Below, piece after piece: positions 28,034 through 41,100 of a DNA stretch of 64,000 bases (its first letter is position 1; every line of letters starts with the position of its first letter). The position numbers and the translations under genes are program-made. This stretch comes from Aliterella atlantica CENA595. Lineage in GTDB: Bacteria; Cyanobacteriota; Cyanobacteriia; Cyanobacteriales; Chroococcidiopsidaceae. The notes under the pieces are model-generated. The model saw only the letters and a list, made by a program, of their open reading frames with translations. It made no database searches and was not told the DNA's origin. Where the stretch lies: contig NZ_JYON01000020.1 in NCBI RefSeq assembly GCF_000952155.1, positions 40,039 through 104,038 of the forward strand, written 5' to 3'.

Positions 28034-29101
28034 ATGGTTAACACTCAAGAAAAACACATCAATAGCCAAAAAGAAGATAAAAAAGTTATTAAATGCCTCG
28101 TTTGGGATTTAGATAATACTTTGTGGCAGGGAATTTTATTAGAAGATGAGCAAGTTACTCTGCGAGATGAGATACAAAATATTATTCATACTTTAGATAA
28201 TCGTGGCATCTTACAATCTATTGCTAGTAAAAACGATTGCGTAATAGCAATAGCTAAATTAGCAGAATATGGATTAAAAGATTACTTTTTATATCCACAG
28301 ATAAACTGGAATTCTAAAGCATCTTCTTTACAAGAGATTGCTAAATTATTAAATATTGGTTTAGATGCGATCGCATTTGTAGACGACCAGTTATTTGAAC
28401 TTGAAGAAGTCAAGTTTTCTCTACCAGAAATTCTTTGCATAAATGCTGATGAAATCGGAAATATTCTAGATATGTCTGTCATGAATCCCCGTTTTTTGAC
28501 AGAAGATTCTCAGCAGAGAAGGTTAATGTATCTTAGCGACGTTGAGCGGCAAACTGCTGAAAAAGATTTTGTCGGTACAGCAGAAGAATTCTTGGCTACT
28601 CTAGACATGAATTTCACTATATCATTGACTCAAGAAGAAGATTTGCAACGTGCAGAAGAATTAACTTTACGCACTAACCAATTAAATACAACTGGTTATA
28701 CATATTCTTATGATGAACTCAATAACTTTCGCACTTCCGACAACCATAAATTGCTAGTTGCTAGTTTAGAAGATAAGTATGGAAGTTACGGAAAAATCGG
28801 TTTAGTGCTAATTGAATGCCAAACGGATGTTTGGAAAATAAAGCTTTTATTGATGTCTTGTCGTGTCATGTCTAGAGGCGTAGGAACAGTCATATTGAAT
28901 TATGTAATGAGTTTAGCTAAAAGCAATAATGTCCGTCTTTTAGCAGAATTTGTACCCAACGATCGCAATCGCATGATGTATATATCTTATAAATTTGCAG
29001 GATTTAAAGAAATTGCCTCTGGTAATGGCTTAGCAATTCTGGAAAATGATTTAACTCGAATTCAGGCTGTTCCTGCATACATCAAGTTTCAGGCTAGTTA
29101 A
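28034..29101 (+). CDS. FkbH-like HAD-family glyceryl transferase/phosphatase
   Basis: A 355-residue protein. I start at ATG 28034 in place of an in-frame TTG at 28022. The N-terminal HAD domain has Asp25-x-Asp27-x-Thr in L-V-W-D-L-D-N-T-L-W. The C-terminal half carries L-R-T-N-Q-L-N-T-T-G, a hallmark of FkbH proteins, followed by a GNAT-like acyltransferase fold. FkbH enzymes take 1,3-bisphosphoglycerate, remove phosphate and load the glyceryl group onto the discrete ACP, the committed step to hydroxymalonyl-ACP. No O-methyltransferase gene (FkbG) accompanies it, so hydroxymalonyl-ACP is the predicted extender unless a synthase MT domain methylates it later. Confidence 0.9.
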   Translation: MVNTQEKHINSQKEDKKVIKCLVWDLDNTLWQGILLEDEQVTLRDEIQNIIHTLDNRGILQSIASKNDCVIAIAKLAEYGLKDYFLYPQINWNSKASSLQEIAKLLNIGLDAIAFVDDQLFELEEVKFSLPEILCINADEIGNILDMSVMNPRFLTEDSQQRRLMYLSDVERQTAEKDFVGTAEEFLATLDMNFTISLTQEEDLQRAEELTLRTNQLNTTGYTYSYDELNNFRTSDNHKLLVASLEDKYGSYGKIGLVLIECQTDVWKIKLLLMSCRVMSRGVGTVILNYVMSLAKSNNVRLLAEFVPNDRNRMMYISYKFAGFKEIASGNGLAILENDLTRIQAVPAYIKFQAS

Positions 29102-29139
29102 TTTTTGATAGTAGGAAGCAAAAATATCAAGATATTATT

Positions 29140-32100
29140 ATGAGCAGTAAAAGAAATGAAATTTCTACTAGACGTTCTCAACTATCACCTGCAAAACAAG
29201 CACTTTTAGAAAAACGCTTGCGCGGTGAATTTAAATCTGACAAACAGCAAAAACTTATTACCCGTCGTTCCGAGTATAATCCTGTTCCTTTATCTTTTGC
29301 TCAACAACGGTTATGGTTTCTGGCGCAGTTAGAGCCAAATAACCCATTTTATAATATGCCTGCTGTAGTTCGCCTACAAGGAAAATTGAATGTTAAGGCT
29401 TTGCAAGATAGTTTGCAAGAAATTATCAACCGTCATGAAGTTTTACGATGTAACTTTAAAACTATAGAAGGTACTGTAGCGTTTGTTAGTCCATCAAAGA
29501 CATTATTATTGCCATTATTTGATATTAGCCAAGTACCTGTAAGCCAACAAAAAATAGAAGTAGATAAACTAGCATCACAAGAAGCGCAACAGCCCTTTGA
29601 CCTCAACAACGATCTATTATTAAGAGCCAAGTTATTACGGCTAAATGCCGATGAGCATATATTATTATTTACAATGCACCATATTGTTTCTGATGGTTGG
29701 TCAATAGGTGTATTAATACATGAATTAGCAACACTGTATGAAGCTTTTTGTGCAGGCAAAAACTCACCCTTACCTGAACTACCAATTCAGTATGGCGACT
29801 TCGCTATTTGGCAGCAAGAGTATTTGCAGAAAGAGGAACTCACTGCCAAAAAAAAATACTGGAAACGACAATTAGGAGGCTCTTTACCAGTATTACAACT
29901 ACCAACAGATTATCCTCGCCCTGCGGTTCAATCTTATAAAGGGAAAACTTATTCTTTTACCATTCCTAAATCTTTAACCACTGCATTAAAAACCCTCAGT
30001 CAGCAATCAGGTGCTACTTTATTTATGACCTTGCTGACTACTTTTAAAACCCTGCTTTATCGTTACAGTCAAGAAAATGACATCATTATTGGGACTGCGA
30101 TCGCTAATCGCAATCTTCCTCAAATTGAAAAGTTAATTGGATTTTTTGTCAATACTTTAGTGCTGCGAACTGATGTTAGTGGCAATCCTAGTTTTCTAGA
30201 GTTATTGACACGAGTTAAAGAGACGACATTAGACGCTTATACTCACCAAGATTTACCTTTTGAGCAGTTAGTAGAAGAAATCCAGCCAGAACGCAACCTC
30301 AGCCATAACCCGCTTTTTCAAATTTGGTTTTCTCTTAATAACAACTTTATGCCAAGTTTGGAAATGGGGGAACTAAATTTGAGCATATCAGAAGTAGAAA
30401 GTAACACGACTCAGTTTGATTTAAGCCTAGATATAGTAGAACGAGAAGAAGAACTGATAAGTACGTTTGAATATAGCAGCGATTTATTTAATGCAGATAC
30501 TATTAGCCGCATAGCAGAACACTTGCAAACCTTGCTAGTAGCAATTGTTGCCAATCCAAACCAGCAAATTGCCTCTTTACTCCTTGCAAAAGCCGCAGAA
30601 AAGGATTTGCTCCTTAAGGGTAACAATCACAAAATTGATTATCCCCTAGATAAGTGTATTCATCAGTTATTTGAAAGCTGCGTCAACAAAACACCAAATG
30701 CGGTAGCAGTAGTATTTCAACAACAGCAACTAACATATCAGCAATTAAATAATAAAGCCAATCAACTAGCACATTACTTACATTCTTTAGGAGTAAATAA
30801 AAACGTATTAGTTGGTATTTGTATCGATCGCTCTATTGAGATGATTGTCGCATTGTTAGGCGTTCTCAAAGCTGGTGGAGCTTATGTACCTTTAGATCCC
30901 ACTTATCCACAAGAACGCCTGGGTTTCATGTTGAGCGATGCCCAAGTTTCAGTGTTGCTGACTCAACAAAAACTAATGTCAAGCTTACCAATTGACAATG
31001 TATCTGTCGTTTGTTTAGATAGCGACTGGGAAATTATATCGCAACAAAGCCAGCTTAATCCAGTTACTAATAGTAGTCCTGATAGTTTAGCTTATGTCAT
31101 TTATACATCTGGTTCTACAGGCAAATCTAAAGGAGTAGCGATCGCTCATCGCAGTTTGGTAAATAAATTTTACGCTTGGAAAAAAGCCCATCAGCTTGAT
31201 ACTTTGTCGAGTCATTTGCAAATGGCAAGTTTTGCATTTGATGTCTTTTCTGGAGATTTAATTCGCGCTCTTTGTAGTGGGGCTAAATTAGTCTTGTGTC
31301 CGCGTGAATGGTTATTGGAAGCAGAAAAATTATATCAACTCATGCTTGCTGAAAAAGTTGATAGTGCCGATTTCGTTCCCGTTGTGTTGAAGAACTTAGT
31401 TCAATATCTAGAAAAAACTCAGCAAAATCTTCACTTCATGCGCTTGTTAGTAGTTGGTTCAGATACCTTATATATCAAAGAATATCGACAATTTCAGCGT
31501 TTTTGCGGCGAACAAACGCGATTGATTAATTCATACGGCGTAACAGAAGCGACTATTGATAGTACGTATTTTGAATTTACAGAAGTTGACTTATCGGAGC
31601 ATGAGCTAGTCCCAATAGGTCGTCCGTTTGCGAACACAGAAATTTATATATTAGACTCTTATCTCCAACCAGTTCCTATTGGTATTCCAGGAGAACTTTA
31701 TATCGGTGGTGAGGGATTAGCCCAAGGTTATCTCAATCGACCAGATTTAACAAAAGAGAAATTTATCCTTTGGAATGGGGAAAAAATATTATATAAAACT
31801 GGCGACAAAGCTAAATATTTAGCAGATGGAAATATTGCCTTTTTAGGAAGACTTGATTATCAAATCAAGCTGCGCGGCTTCCGCATTGAACTCGGAGAAA
31901 TTGAAGCAGCAATCAAACAGCACCAAGATGTGAGTGCAGCTGTAGTTATTGCTAGAGAAGATGTTCCTGGCGATCGCCGCTTGGTTGCATATTTTGTTCA
32001 AAATCCCCAGCAGAGTCAATTAGCCCTAGAGTTACGTGAATTTCTAGAGCAAAAGCTTCCTGAATACATGATACCTGCTGCTTTTGTCGCCCTAGAAGCA

Positions 32101-35100
32101 TTGCCAATAACGCCTAATGGCAAATTAGATCGGCGGGCTTTACCAGCACCCGCAGGAACGCAGTTCTCGTCCCAATCAGATTTTGTAGCTCCTTCAACAG
32201 CAATTGAAGAAATGCTAGTAAATATCTGGATAGAGATATTAGGCATCGAAAATATAGGCATTCATCATAACTTCTTTAATGTCGGCGGACACTCCTTACT
32301 AGCAACTCGTCTAGTTTCCCAAATACGACAAGCCTTTCAAATAGAACTGCCTTTACGTCGCATCTTTGAAAAACCAACAATAGCCGATTTAGCTAAAGAT
32401 ATTGAAAAGGCTACCAAAGCTAACTTAAACAGTGACACAAGCAAGATTGAACGAATTGAGCGATCGTCGGAGACGGGGCTTTGCCCATCGCCACATTTAT
32501 CCTTATCGTTTGCTCAACAGCGGTGCTGGTTTTTAGCTCAGTTAGAAATGCACAGTTCTTCCTACAATATGCCTGGTGCTGTGCGTTTGCAGGGACAACT
32601 AAATATCGAAGCATTACAACAAAGTTTCGATGAGATTTTGCGCCGTCACGAAGCTTTACGAACTAATTTCCACTCAGTAGCGGGACAACCTGTGGCGGTC
32701 ATCTTACCACCAGCAGCAGTACAATTGCCGATATTAGATATTAGTAATTTGCCTGCAAATCAGCAGGAATTGCAAGTTCAAAAACAAGCAAAAGAAGAAG
32801 CAGAAAAGCCCTTTGATTTAACTGATGGTTTTTTACTGCGCGTCAAATTACTGCACCTGAGCGAACGAGAATATGTATTACTTTTAACAATGCACCACAT
32901 CGCTTCTGATGCTTGGTCAACAGATATTTTGGTGCGTGAATTTGCAACTTTGTATCGAGCTTTTTGCGAACAACAACCCTCACCACTAGCTGAATTACCG
33001 ATTCAATATGTAGATTTTGCAGCATGGCAAAGGCAATGGTTGCAAGGAGAAAGGCTAGAATCGCAGATATCTTATTGGCGAAAGCAGTTAGAGGGTGTAC
33101 CAAAATTACTAGAGTTACCCACAGATTTCCCCCGTCCTCCCGTTCAAAGCTTTAGCGGTGCTACCTACACTTTTGAGTTACCCCAACACCTATCTATAGG
33201 CTTAAATCAGTTGAGCCAGCAACAGGGAACCACCTTGTTTATGACATTGCTGGCAGCTTTCCAAACTTTACTATACCGTTACACTGGCAGCGAAGATTTA
33301 GCCGTTGGTTCGCCCATTGGTAGCCGCGATCGCACCGAAATAGAAGGGTTAATCGGCTTTTTTGTCAATACCCTCGTACTGCGGACTAACTTAGCCGGAA
33401 ATCCCAGTTTTGCGGAACTGCTAACACGGGTAAGGGAAGTTGCTTTAGGTGCTTACGCGCATCAAGATTTACCTTTTGAGTTGTTGGTAGAGGAACTGCA
33501 ACCAGAGCGCAACTTGAGCCATACACCACTATTTCAAACCATGTTTGTGCTGCAAAATGCACCGATGTCAGATTTAGAGTTGCCTGGTTTGACTCTCAGC
33601 TATTTGCCTATTGATAGCGGTACTGCCAAATTTGATTTAACCCTAGACATGATGGAAACAGAGTCAGGGTTAGTAGCAAGTTTAGAATACAATACTGATT
33701 TATTCCAGCCCAGTACAATCGAGCGGATGGCAGGTCACTTGCGATCGCTACTAGAAGCAATTGTCGCAAATCCTCAACAGCGTTTATCTCAGTTACCGCT
33801 ATTAACCGCATCAGAGCAGCAATTATACCAAGATTGGAATACCACAGCAGTTGCATATCCTACCCATCAATGTCTCCACGAACTATTTCAGCAGCAGGTA
33901 GAACGCACACCCAACGCTATAGCAGTTGTCTATGAAGATCGGCAATTAACCTACAAACAACTCAACGCCAAAGCCAATCAACTAGCTCATTATTTGCGAT
34001 CGCTAGGAGTCAAGCCAGAAGTTAAGGTAGGCATTTGCACAGAGCGTTCCCTAGAAATGGTCATTGGTTTATTAGCCATCCTTAAAGCTGGCGGTGCTTA
34101 TGTCCCCCTTGACCCCACCTATCCCCGCGATCGCTTGGCTTTCATCTTAGCAGATGCACAAGTTTCAGTATTGCTCGCCCAGCAGCACCTACTAGAGAAT
34201 TTACCATCATCAACTGGAATTGATATTGTATGTGTAGATACTCACGACCAAAGCATAGTTGACCAAAGCTCGCAAAATCCCCTTAACGAATCAACAACCG
34301 ATAATCTTGCATATATCATCTATACATCCGGCTCCACAGGTCAACCGAAGGGTGTATTGGTCAATCACAGTAATGTTGTGCGCTTGTTTGCTGCTACAGA
34401 TCGCTGGTATAACTTCAATCCACAGGATGTTTGGACGTTATTCCATTCCATCGCCTTTGATTTTTCTGTGTGGGAAATCTGGGGAGCTTTGCTTTATGGT
34501 GGGCGGTTAGTAGTAGTACCCTATTGGGTGAGTCGTTCGCCAGAAGACTTTTATCAATTACTAATAACGCAACAAGTCACGGTACTCAATCAGACACCTT
34601 CTGCTTTCCGTCAACTGATGCAGATAGAAGAATCTTTGGAAAATAAACATAGTATTCACAACCTCAGCCTGCGAACGGTGATTTTTGGTGGTGAAGCGTT
34701 GCAGATTGAGAGTTTAAGACCCTGGTTTGAGCGTCATGGAGAGCGATCGCCCCAGTTAGTGAATATGTACGGGATTACAGAAACAACAGTCCATGTTACA
34801 TATCGTCCCCTGACAATGGCAGACTTGCAGTTGACATCGCCAAGTGTAATTGGTCGTCCAATTCCTGACTTGCAAGTTTACTTACTAGATAGTTATCAAC
34901 AGCTAGTACCTATTGGCGTACCAGGAGAAATGTATATTGGTGGTGCTGGTGTGGTGAGGGGTTATTTAAACCGACCGGAACTAACACAGCAAAGGTTTAT
35001 TCCCGATTTATTTAGTGGAAAACCCAGCGCCCGCCTGTATAGATCGGGGGATTTAGCCCGCTATTTACCCAATGGAGATATCGAATATTTAGGTCGGATT

Positions 35101-38100
35101 GACCATCAAGTGAAAATTCGCGGTTTCCGCATTGAACTGGGTGAAATTGAGGCAGCAATTAGCCAACATCCACAAGTGCGAGAAACTGTAGTTATAGTCA
35201 GCGAAGATTCGGCAAATTCTCCCCGCATAGTTGCTTATGTGGTTCCTCAAGTCGAGCAAGCCCTAACAATTGCTCAACTGCACCAGTTTGTAGCATCCAA
35301 GTTGCCCAAATACATGATTCCCGCAACTTTTGTGCAACTAGAAACACTACCACTGACACCCAACGGCAAAGTTGACCGCAAAGCTTTACCTGCTCCCGAA
35401 TCTACATTACCTTCCTCTGAGATTGTTTCTGCGTCCACACCAATAGAGAAATTATTAGCGGGTATTTGGGCAGAAGTTCTCGATATTGACAATGTAGGTA
35501 TTTATAACAACTTCTTTGAATTAGGTGGACATTCACTAATTGCAACTCGCGTTATTTCCCAAATTCGCCAAGTATTTGCAGTAGAACTGCCTTTACGTTG
35601 TTTATTTGAAAAACCAACAATTGCTGAGTTAGCTAAAGATATTGTCGCAGCCATGAAGCTAGACTCAGGAGTTGAACAAACAAAGATTGAGCCAGTTTCA
35701 CGCTTGCAACATTTGCCCTTATCTTTCGCCCAACAAAGATTGTGGTTTCTCGCTCAATTAGAGCCAAACAGCGCATCTTACAATATTCCTGTTGCGGTTC
35801 GCTTGCAGGGACAACTAAATATAGAGGCTTTACAACAAAGTTTCAACGAAATTATTAATCGGCATGAAGCTTTGCGGACTAATTTTCACACCATAGAAGG
35901 GCAAGCTATAGCTGTTATTAATCAAGTAGACCCCTTAGTATTACCAATATTAGATATTAGCAACCTAAGCGCAAATCAACTCGAAACCGAAGTCAACCAA
36001 CAAGCTTTACAAGCAGCCCAAAAACCATTTGACCTTAAGGAAGACTTGCTACTGAGGGTGAAACTATTACGACTGGGCAAACAAGAACACATTATACTTT
36101 TGACAATGCACCACATCGTCTCTGATGGTTGGTCAACAGGTGTATTAGTACAAGAGTTAGCAAGCCTTTATCAAATTTTCTGTAATGGACAAGCTTTAGC
36201 ATTACCCCCACTACCAATACAGTATGTTGACTTTGCAGCTTGGCAACGCCAATGGTTGCAAGGAGAAGTGCTAGAAACTCAAATGTCTTACTGGCAAAAA
36301 CAGCTAAAAGACGCGCCCAAAGTATTGGAGTTACCCACTGACTACCCCCGACCAGCGATGCAAACTTTTCGGGGTGCAACATACTCATTTAGCCTGTCTA
36401 TTCAACTCTCACTTGCTCTAAATAAACTCAGCCAGCAACAGGGAACCACCTTGTTTATGACATTGCTGGCAGCTTTCCAGACTTTACTATACCGTTACAC
36501 TGGTAGCGAAGATTTAGCCGTTGGTTCGCCGATCGCTAATCGCAACAGAGCAGAAATCGAAGGCTTAATAGGCGTTTTTGTCAATACCCTTGTACTGCGA
36601 ACTAACTTAGCTGGAGATCCCAGTTTTGCTGAACTACTAACACGGGTACGAGAAGTTGCTTTAGGTGCTTATGCCCATCAGGATTTACCGTTTGAGTTGT
36701 TGGTAGAGGAACTGCAACCAGAGCGAGATTTGAGCCATACGCCGCTATTTCAAATCATGTTTGTGCTGCAAAATGCCCCGATGTCAGCTTTAGAGTTGCC
36801 GAATTTGACTTTAAGTTTATTGGCAAGCGATGGTGCTACTGCTCAATTTGATTTAAGCCTAGACATGACGGAAACAGAGTCAGGGTTAATAGGAAGTTTA
36901 GAATACAATACTGATTTATTCCAATCAAGCACAATCGAGCGGATGGCTGGGCATTTACAAACACTGCTAGAAGCAATTGTGGCAAATCCACAGCAACGTT
37001 TATCTCAGCTACCACTATTAACCGCATCAGAACAGCATCAATTATTACGTCAGTGGAATAACACAGAAGTTGTATATCCTGACAATCAATGTATTGACGA
37101 ACTATTCGAGCAGCAAGTAGAACGCACACCCAACGCAGTAGCGCTCGTCTATGCAGATCGGCAATTAACTTATAAAGAACTCAACGCCAAAGCTAATCAA
37201 CTTGCTGATTATTTGCGATCGCAAGGAGTCAGCAAAAATGTGCTAGTTGGGATTATTTGCGATCGCTCTATTGAGATGATTGTCGGATTGTGGGGAGTTA
37301 TCAAAGCTGGTGGAGCTTATGTACCCTTAGATCCTGCTTATCCTCAAGAGCGAATCGCCGATATTTTTGCAGATACCAAACTAGGCTTTGTGCTAACGCA
37401 AGAGCGATTTCTCGATAAACTGCCTGGTTACGCTGGAAAAACAATTTGTTTAGATACAAATTGGGCAGTAATAGCCACCCACAGCACAGCTAACCCAACT
37501 AGCAACGTTCATCAAGACGATCTAGCTTACATTATTTATACCTCCGGTTCTACGGGTAAACCCAAGGGAGTTGCGATCGCACATCGCTCAGTGATGAATT
37601 TTGTCATTACTGCCATTGGTGAATATGGAATTAATGCCAGCGATAGGGTGCTGCAATTTGCCTCAATCTGCTTTGATACATCTATTGAAGAGATCTTTCC
37701 TTGTCTGTGCGTCGGTGCAACCCTAGTCTTACGCACTGAAGAAATGCTGTCCAGCGCAGATTTTTGGCTGTGCTGTCAAAAATGGCAGTTAACTGTTTTG
37801 GATTTACCTACCGCCTATTGGCATCAGTTAGTTGCAGAACTTAACCCCCAAGATTCGCGTATTCCTGAATGTTTGAGAACTGTAATTATTGGTGGTGAAG
37901 AAGTTCAACTAGAAAAAGTGCAGCATTGGCACAGTAGCGTCGCTCATCTTGCTCCAGCACTGCAATTATTTAACAGTTACGGACCGACAGAAGCAACAGT
38001 TGTCACCACCTTAGAATGCTTAACCCCAGCAGCTACCTCTGCGAGCATTGGACGACCTATCAGCAATGCTCAGGTGTATGTTTTAGATACATATCTGCAA

Positions 38101-41100
38101 CCTTTACCTATAGGAGTTCCAGGAGAACTGCATATCGGTGGAGCAGGATTAGCTAGAGGATATTGGCAACGTCCTGAACTGACGGCAGAGAAATTTATTG
38201 ATAATCCAATTGCCGAGGTAAGTTGTACTCGCCTTTACAAAACTGGAGATTTAGTCAAATTCCGCACCGATGGCAATCTGGAATACTTGGGTAGAATTGA
38301 CAATCAGGTGAAAATTCGTGGCTTCCGCATCGAGTTGAGCGAAATTGAGGCAGTATTGCGACAACACCCACAAGTATCCCAAGCTGTAGCGATCGCCCAT
38401 GAAGACACCCCCAGTCAAAAGCGACTTGTAGCTTATTTTGTACCTCAAGCAGCACCACCAACAATTGATGAATTACGCGATTTTCTCAAGCAAAAACTAC
38501 CGAACTACATGATTCCAGCGGTGTTCATGGTGCTGGAAAGTATCCCCATGACTTCCAATTGCAAGGTAGACTACCGCGCTTTACCAATACCTGAATTTTC
38601 TCGAAGTAGTGAAGATAAATTTATTGCTCCTCGCACGCTGATAGAAGAGAAGTTAGTGGCGATTTGGTCAGAAGTCCTAAGCGTAGAAAACGTTGGCATC
38701 AACGATAACTTTTTTGAATTGGGTGGAGACTCTATCCTCAGCCTGCAAGTAATATCCAAAGCCGCTCGCGCAGGACTGCACTTCACACCCAAACAAGTAT
38801 TCCAGTATCAAACTATCGCTCAACTAGCAATTACTAATACCAACACACCAATATTAGCCGAACAAGGTTTAGTTACTGGCTCATTCCCCTTAACACCCAT
38901 CCAACGCTGGTTCTTCGAGGAAAATTTTGCCAACGTGGATCGCTACAATCAATCTGTTTTATTAGAGGTACAACAAACAATCGATCCAGTTCTTCTGGAG
39001 CAAGTCATCCATGCTTTGCTACAACACCACGACCTATTGCGATCGCAATTTGTCCCAGAATCATCAGGTTGGCAAGCAACAATTACAGACTTTGAACAAT
39101 TAGTACCTCTTACAGTCATAGATTTATCTACATTACCTCCAGAAAGCCAAAGTACCGCCGTAACTGCGACTTGCAATGAACTTCAAGCCAGCCTCAACCT
39201 ATCTTCTGGAAAATTACTCCAAGTAGCTTTATTTAATCTTGGCGCAGATCGGCACAGCCGCCTCTTTATGGTTATTCATCACTTGGTTGTTGATGGAGTC
39301 TCTTGGCGAGTATTACTAGAAGATTTGCAGACAGCTTACGCGCAGTTAAGTCGGGGTGAAACAATCAAATTATCGCCAAAAACCACTTCTTTCCAACAGT
39401 GGGCTTACCAATTGCAACAATATGCTCAATCACCAGCAGTACAAGCAGAAATGGATTATTGGGTGCAACTACTGCGTCAGTCCTTTCCCTTGTTACCTGT
39501 AGATTATCCAGTAGGAGATAACATTAGTTCTACTGCAAGCGTGACAGTTACCTTGAGTGCTGAAGAAACCCGCGCCTTGTTGCAAGATGTACCAGCAGTT
39601 TACCGGACTCAAATCAACGATGTGTTGCTCTTAGCGCTTGCACAGGTATTTGCTCAATGGACTGGACAAACCAAGTTTTTATTAGACTTGGAGGGACATG
39701 GTAGGGAAGAAATATTCCCAGACATAGACATCTCGCGGACAATTGGTTGGTTTACTACTGTATTTCCGATTGTGTTAAGTGTCGAAGAGACTAGCGACAT
39801 CGGCGAAACCTTACAGATGGTAAAGGAACAACTTCGCCAAATTCCCAATCGCGGTATAGGTTATGGTTTACTACGTTATTTGAGTAGCGATCGCTCAACG
39901 ATCGCTCAACTACAACAACTTCCCCAAGCCCAAGTGATTTTCAACTACTTAGGTCAGATAGACCAAGTGTTGTCTGAGTCGTCGTTATTTAAACCAGCAA
40001 CAGAATCTAGCGGTGCTGACAGCCTCCAAGAAAATCGGCACTATTTGCTAGAAGTTGACGCAATTGTAGTTGCAAGTCAGTTGCAGGTGACTTGGAAATA
40101 CAGCCAAAATATCCATCGAACTAAGACAATTGAAAACCTAGCTGAAAATTTTGTTCAAGTATTGCGAAATCTAATTGCTCACTGTCACGAAGAGACTGCG
40201 CTGCTTAGTTTGGGAGGAAGCCTCCCGAACCCGCGCAGTCAGTCTCTTAAGGCTATAGCCTACACTCCTGCTGATTTTCCCCTGGCAAAACTAGATTGGC
40301 AAACATTAAATAGATTAGTCAGCAGCAAACCGCAAATAGAAGATATTTATCCTCTCTCTCCCGTGCAATATGGAATGCTGTTTCACCTGCTTTACGATGC
40401 CAAATCATCAGCTTACTTGTACCAAACAAGCTGCACTTTGCAGGGCGATCTCAACGTTTGGGCATTTGAGCAAGCCTGGAATCAGGTGATAGAGCGTCAC
40501 CCAATTTTGCGTACTGCTTTTGTTTGGGAAATAGATACTCCTGTGCAAATTGTCCTACCGCAAGTCAACTTCTGTTTGCAGCATCAAGATTGGCAAGATA
40601 TAGCTACCAGCGAACAACAATCTCATCTGGAAGAATTTCTCCAAGCAGATTTAGATCGAGGCTTTGACTTAGATGAAGCACCGTTAATGCGCTTGACTTT
40701 GATTCAACTAAGTTCAGATACATATCACTTGATTTGGAGTTGTCACCACATATTATTAGATGGATGGTCTGTACCTTTGCTGTTGAAAGAAGTCTTTAGC
40801 TTTTATAAAGCATTGTGTAGCGATCGACAGATGCAACTACCAGCGAGTTATCCTTACCGAGATTATATTGCTTGGTTGCAGCAACAAAATTTGCGCTCGG
40901 CACAAGCTTACTGGCAACAGACACTTGCGGGTGTTTTTGCACCCACACCCTTACCTCTACAGCAAAGTTCTCAAAAGTTGCCGTCAGCAGAAAATAATTT
41001 TTACGAACGGGACATTCAGCTATCCCAAGCAACTACTAATGCCTTAGCATCCTTCACTCGTCAATATAAACTGACACTTAACACTTTAATCCAAGGTGTT

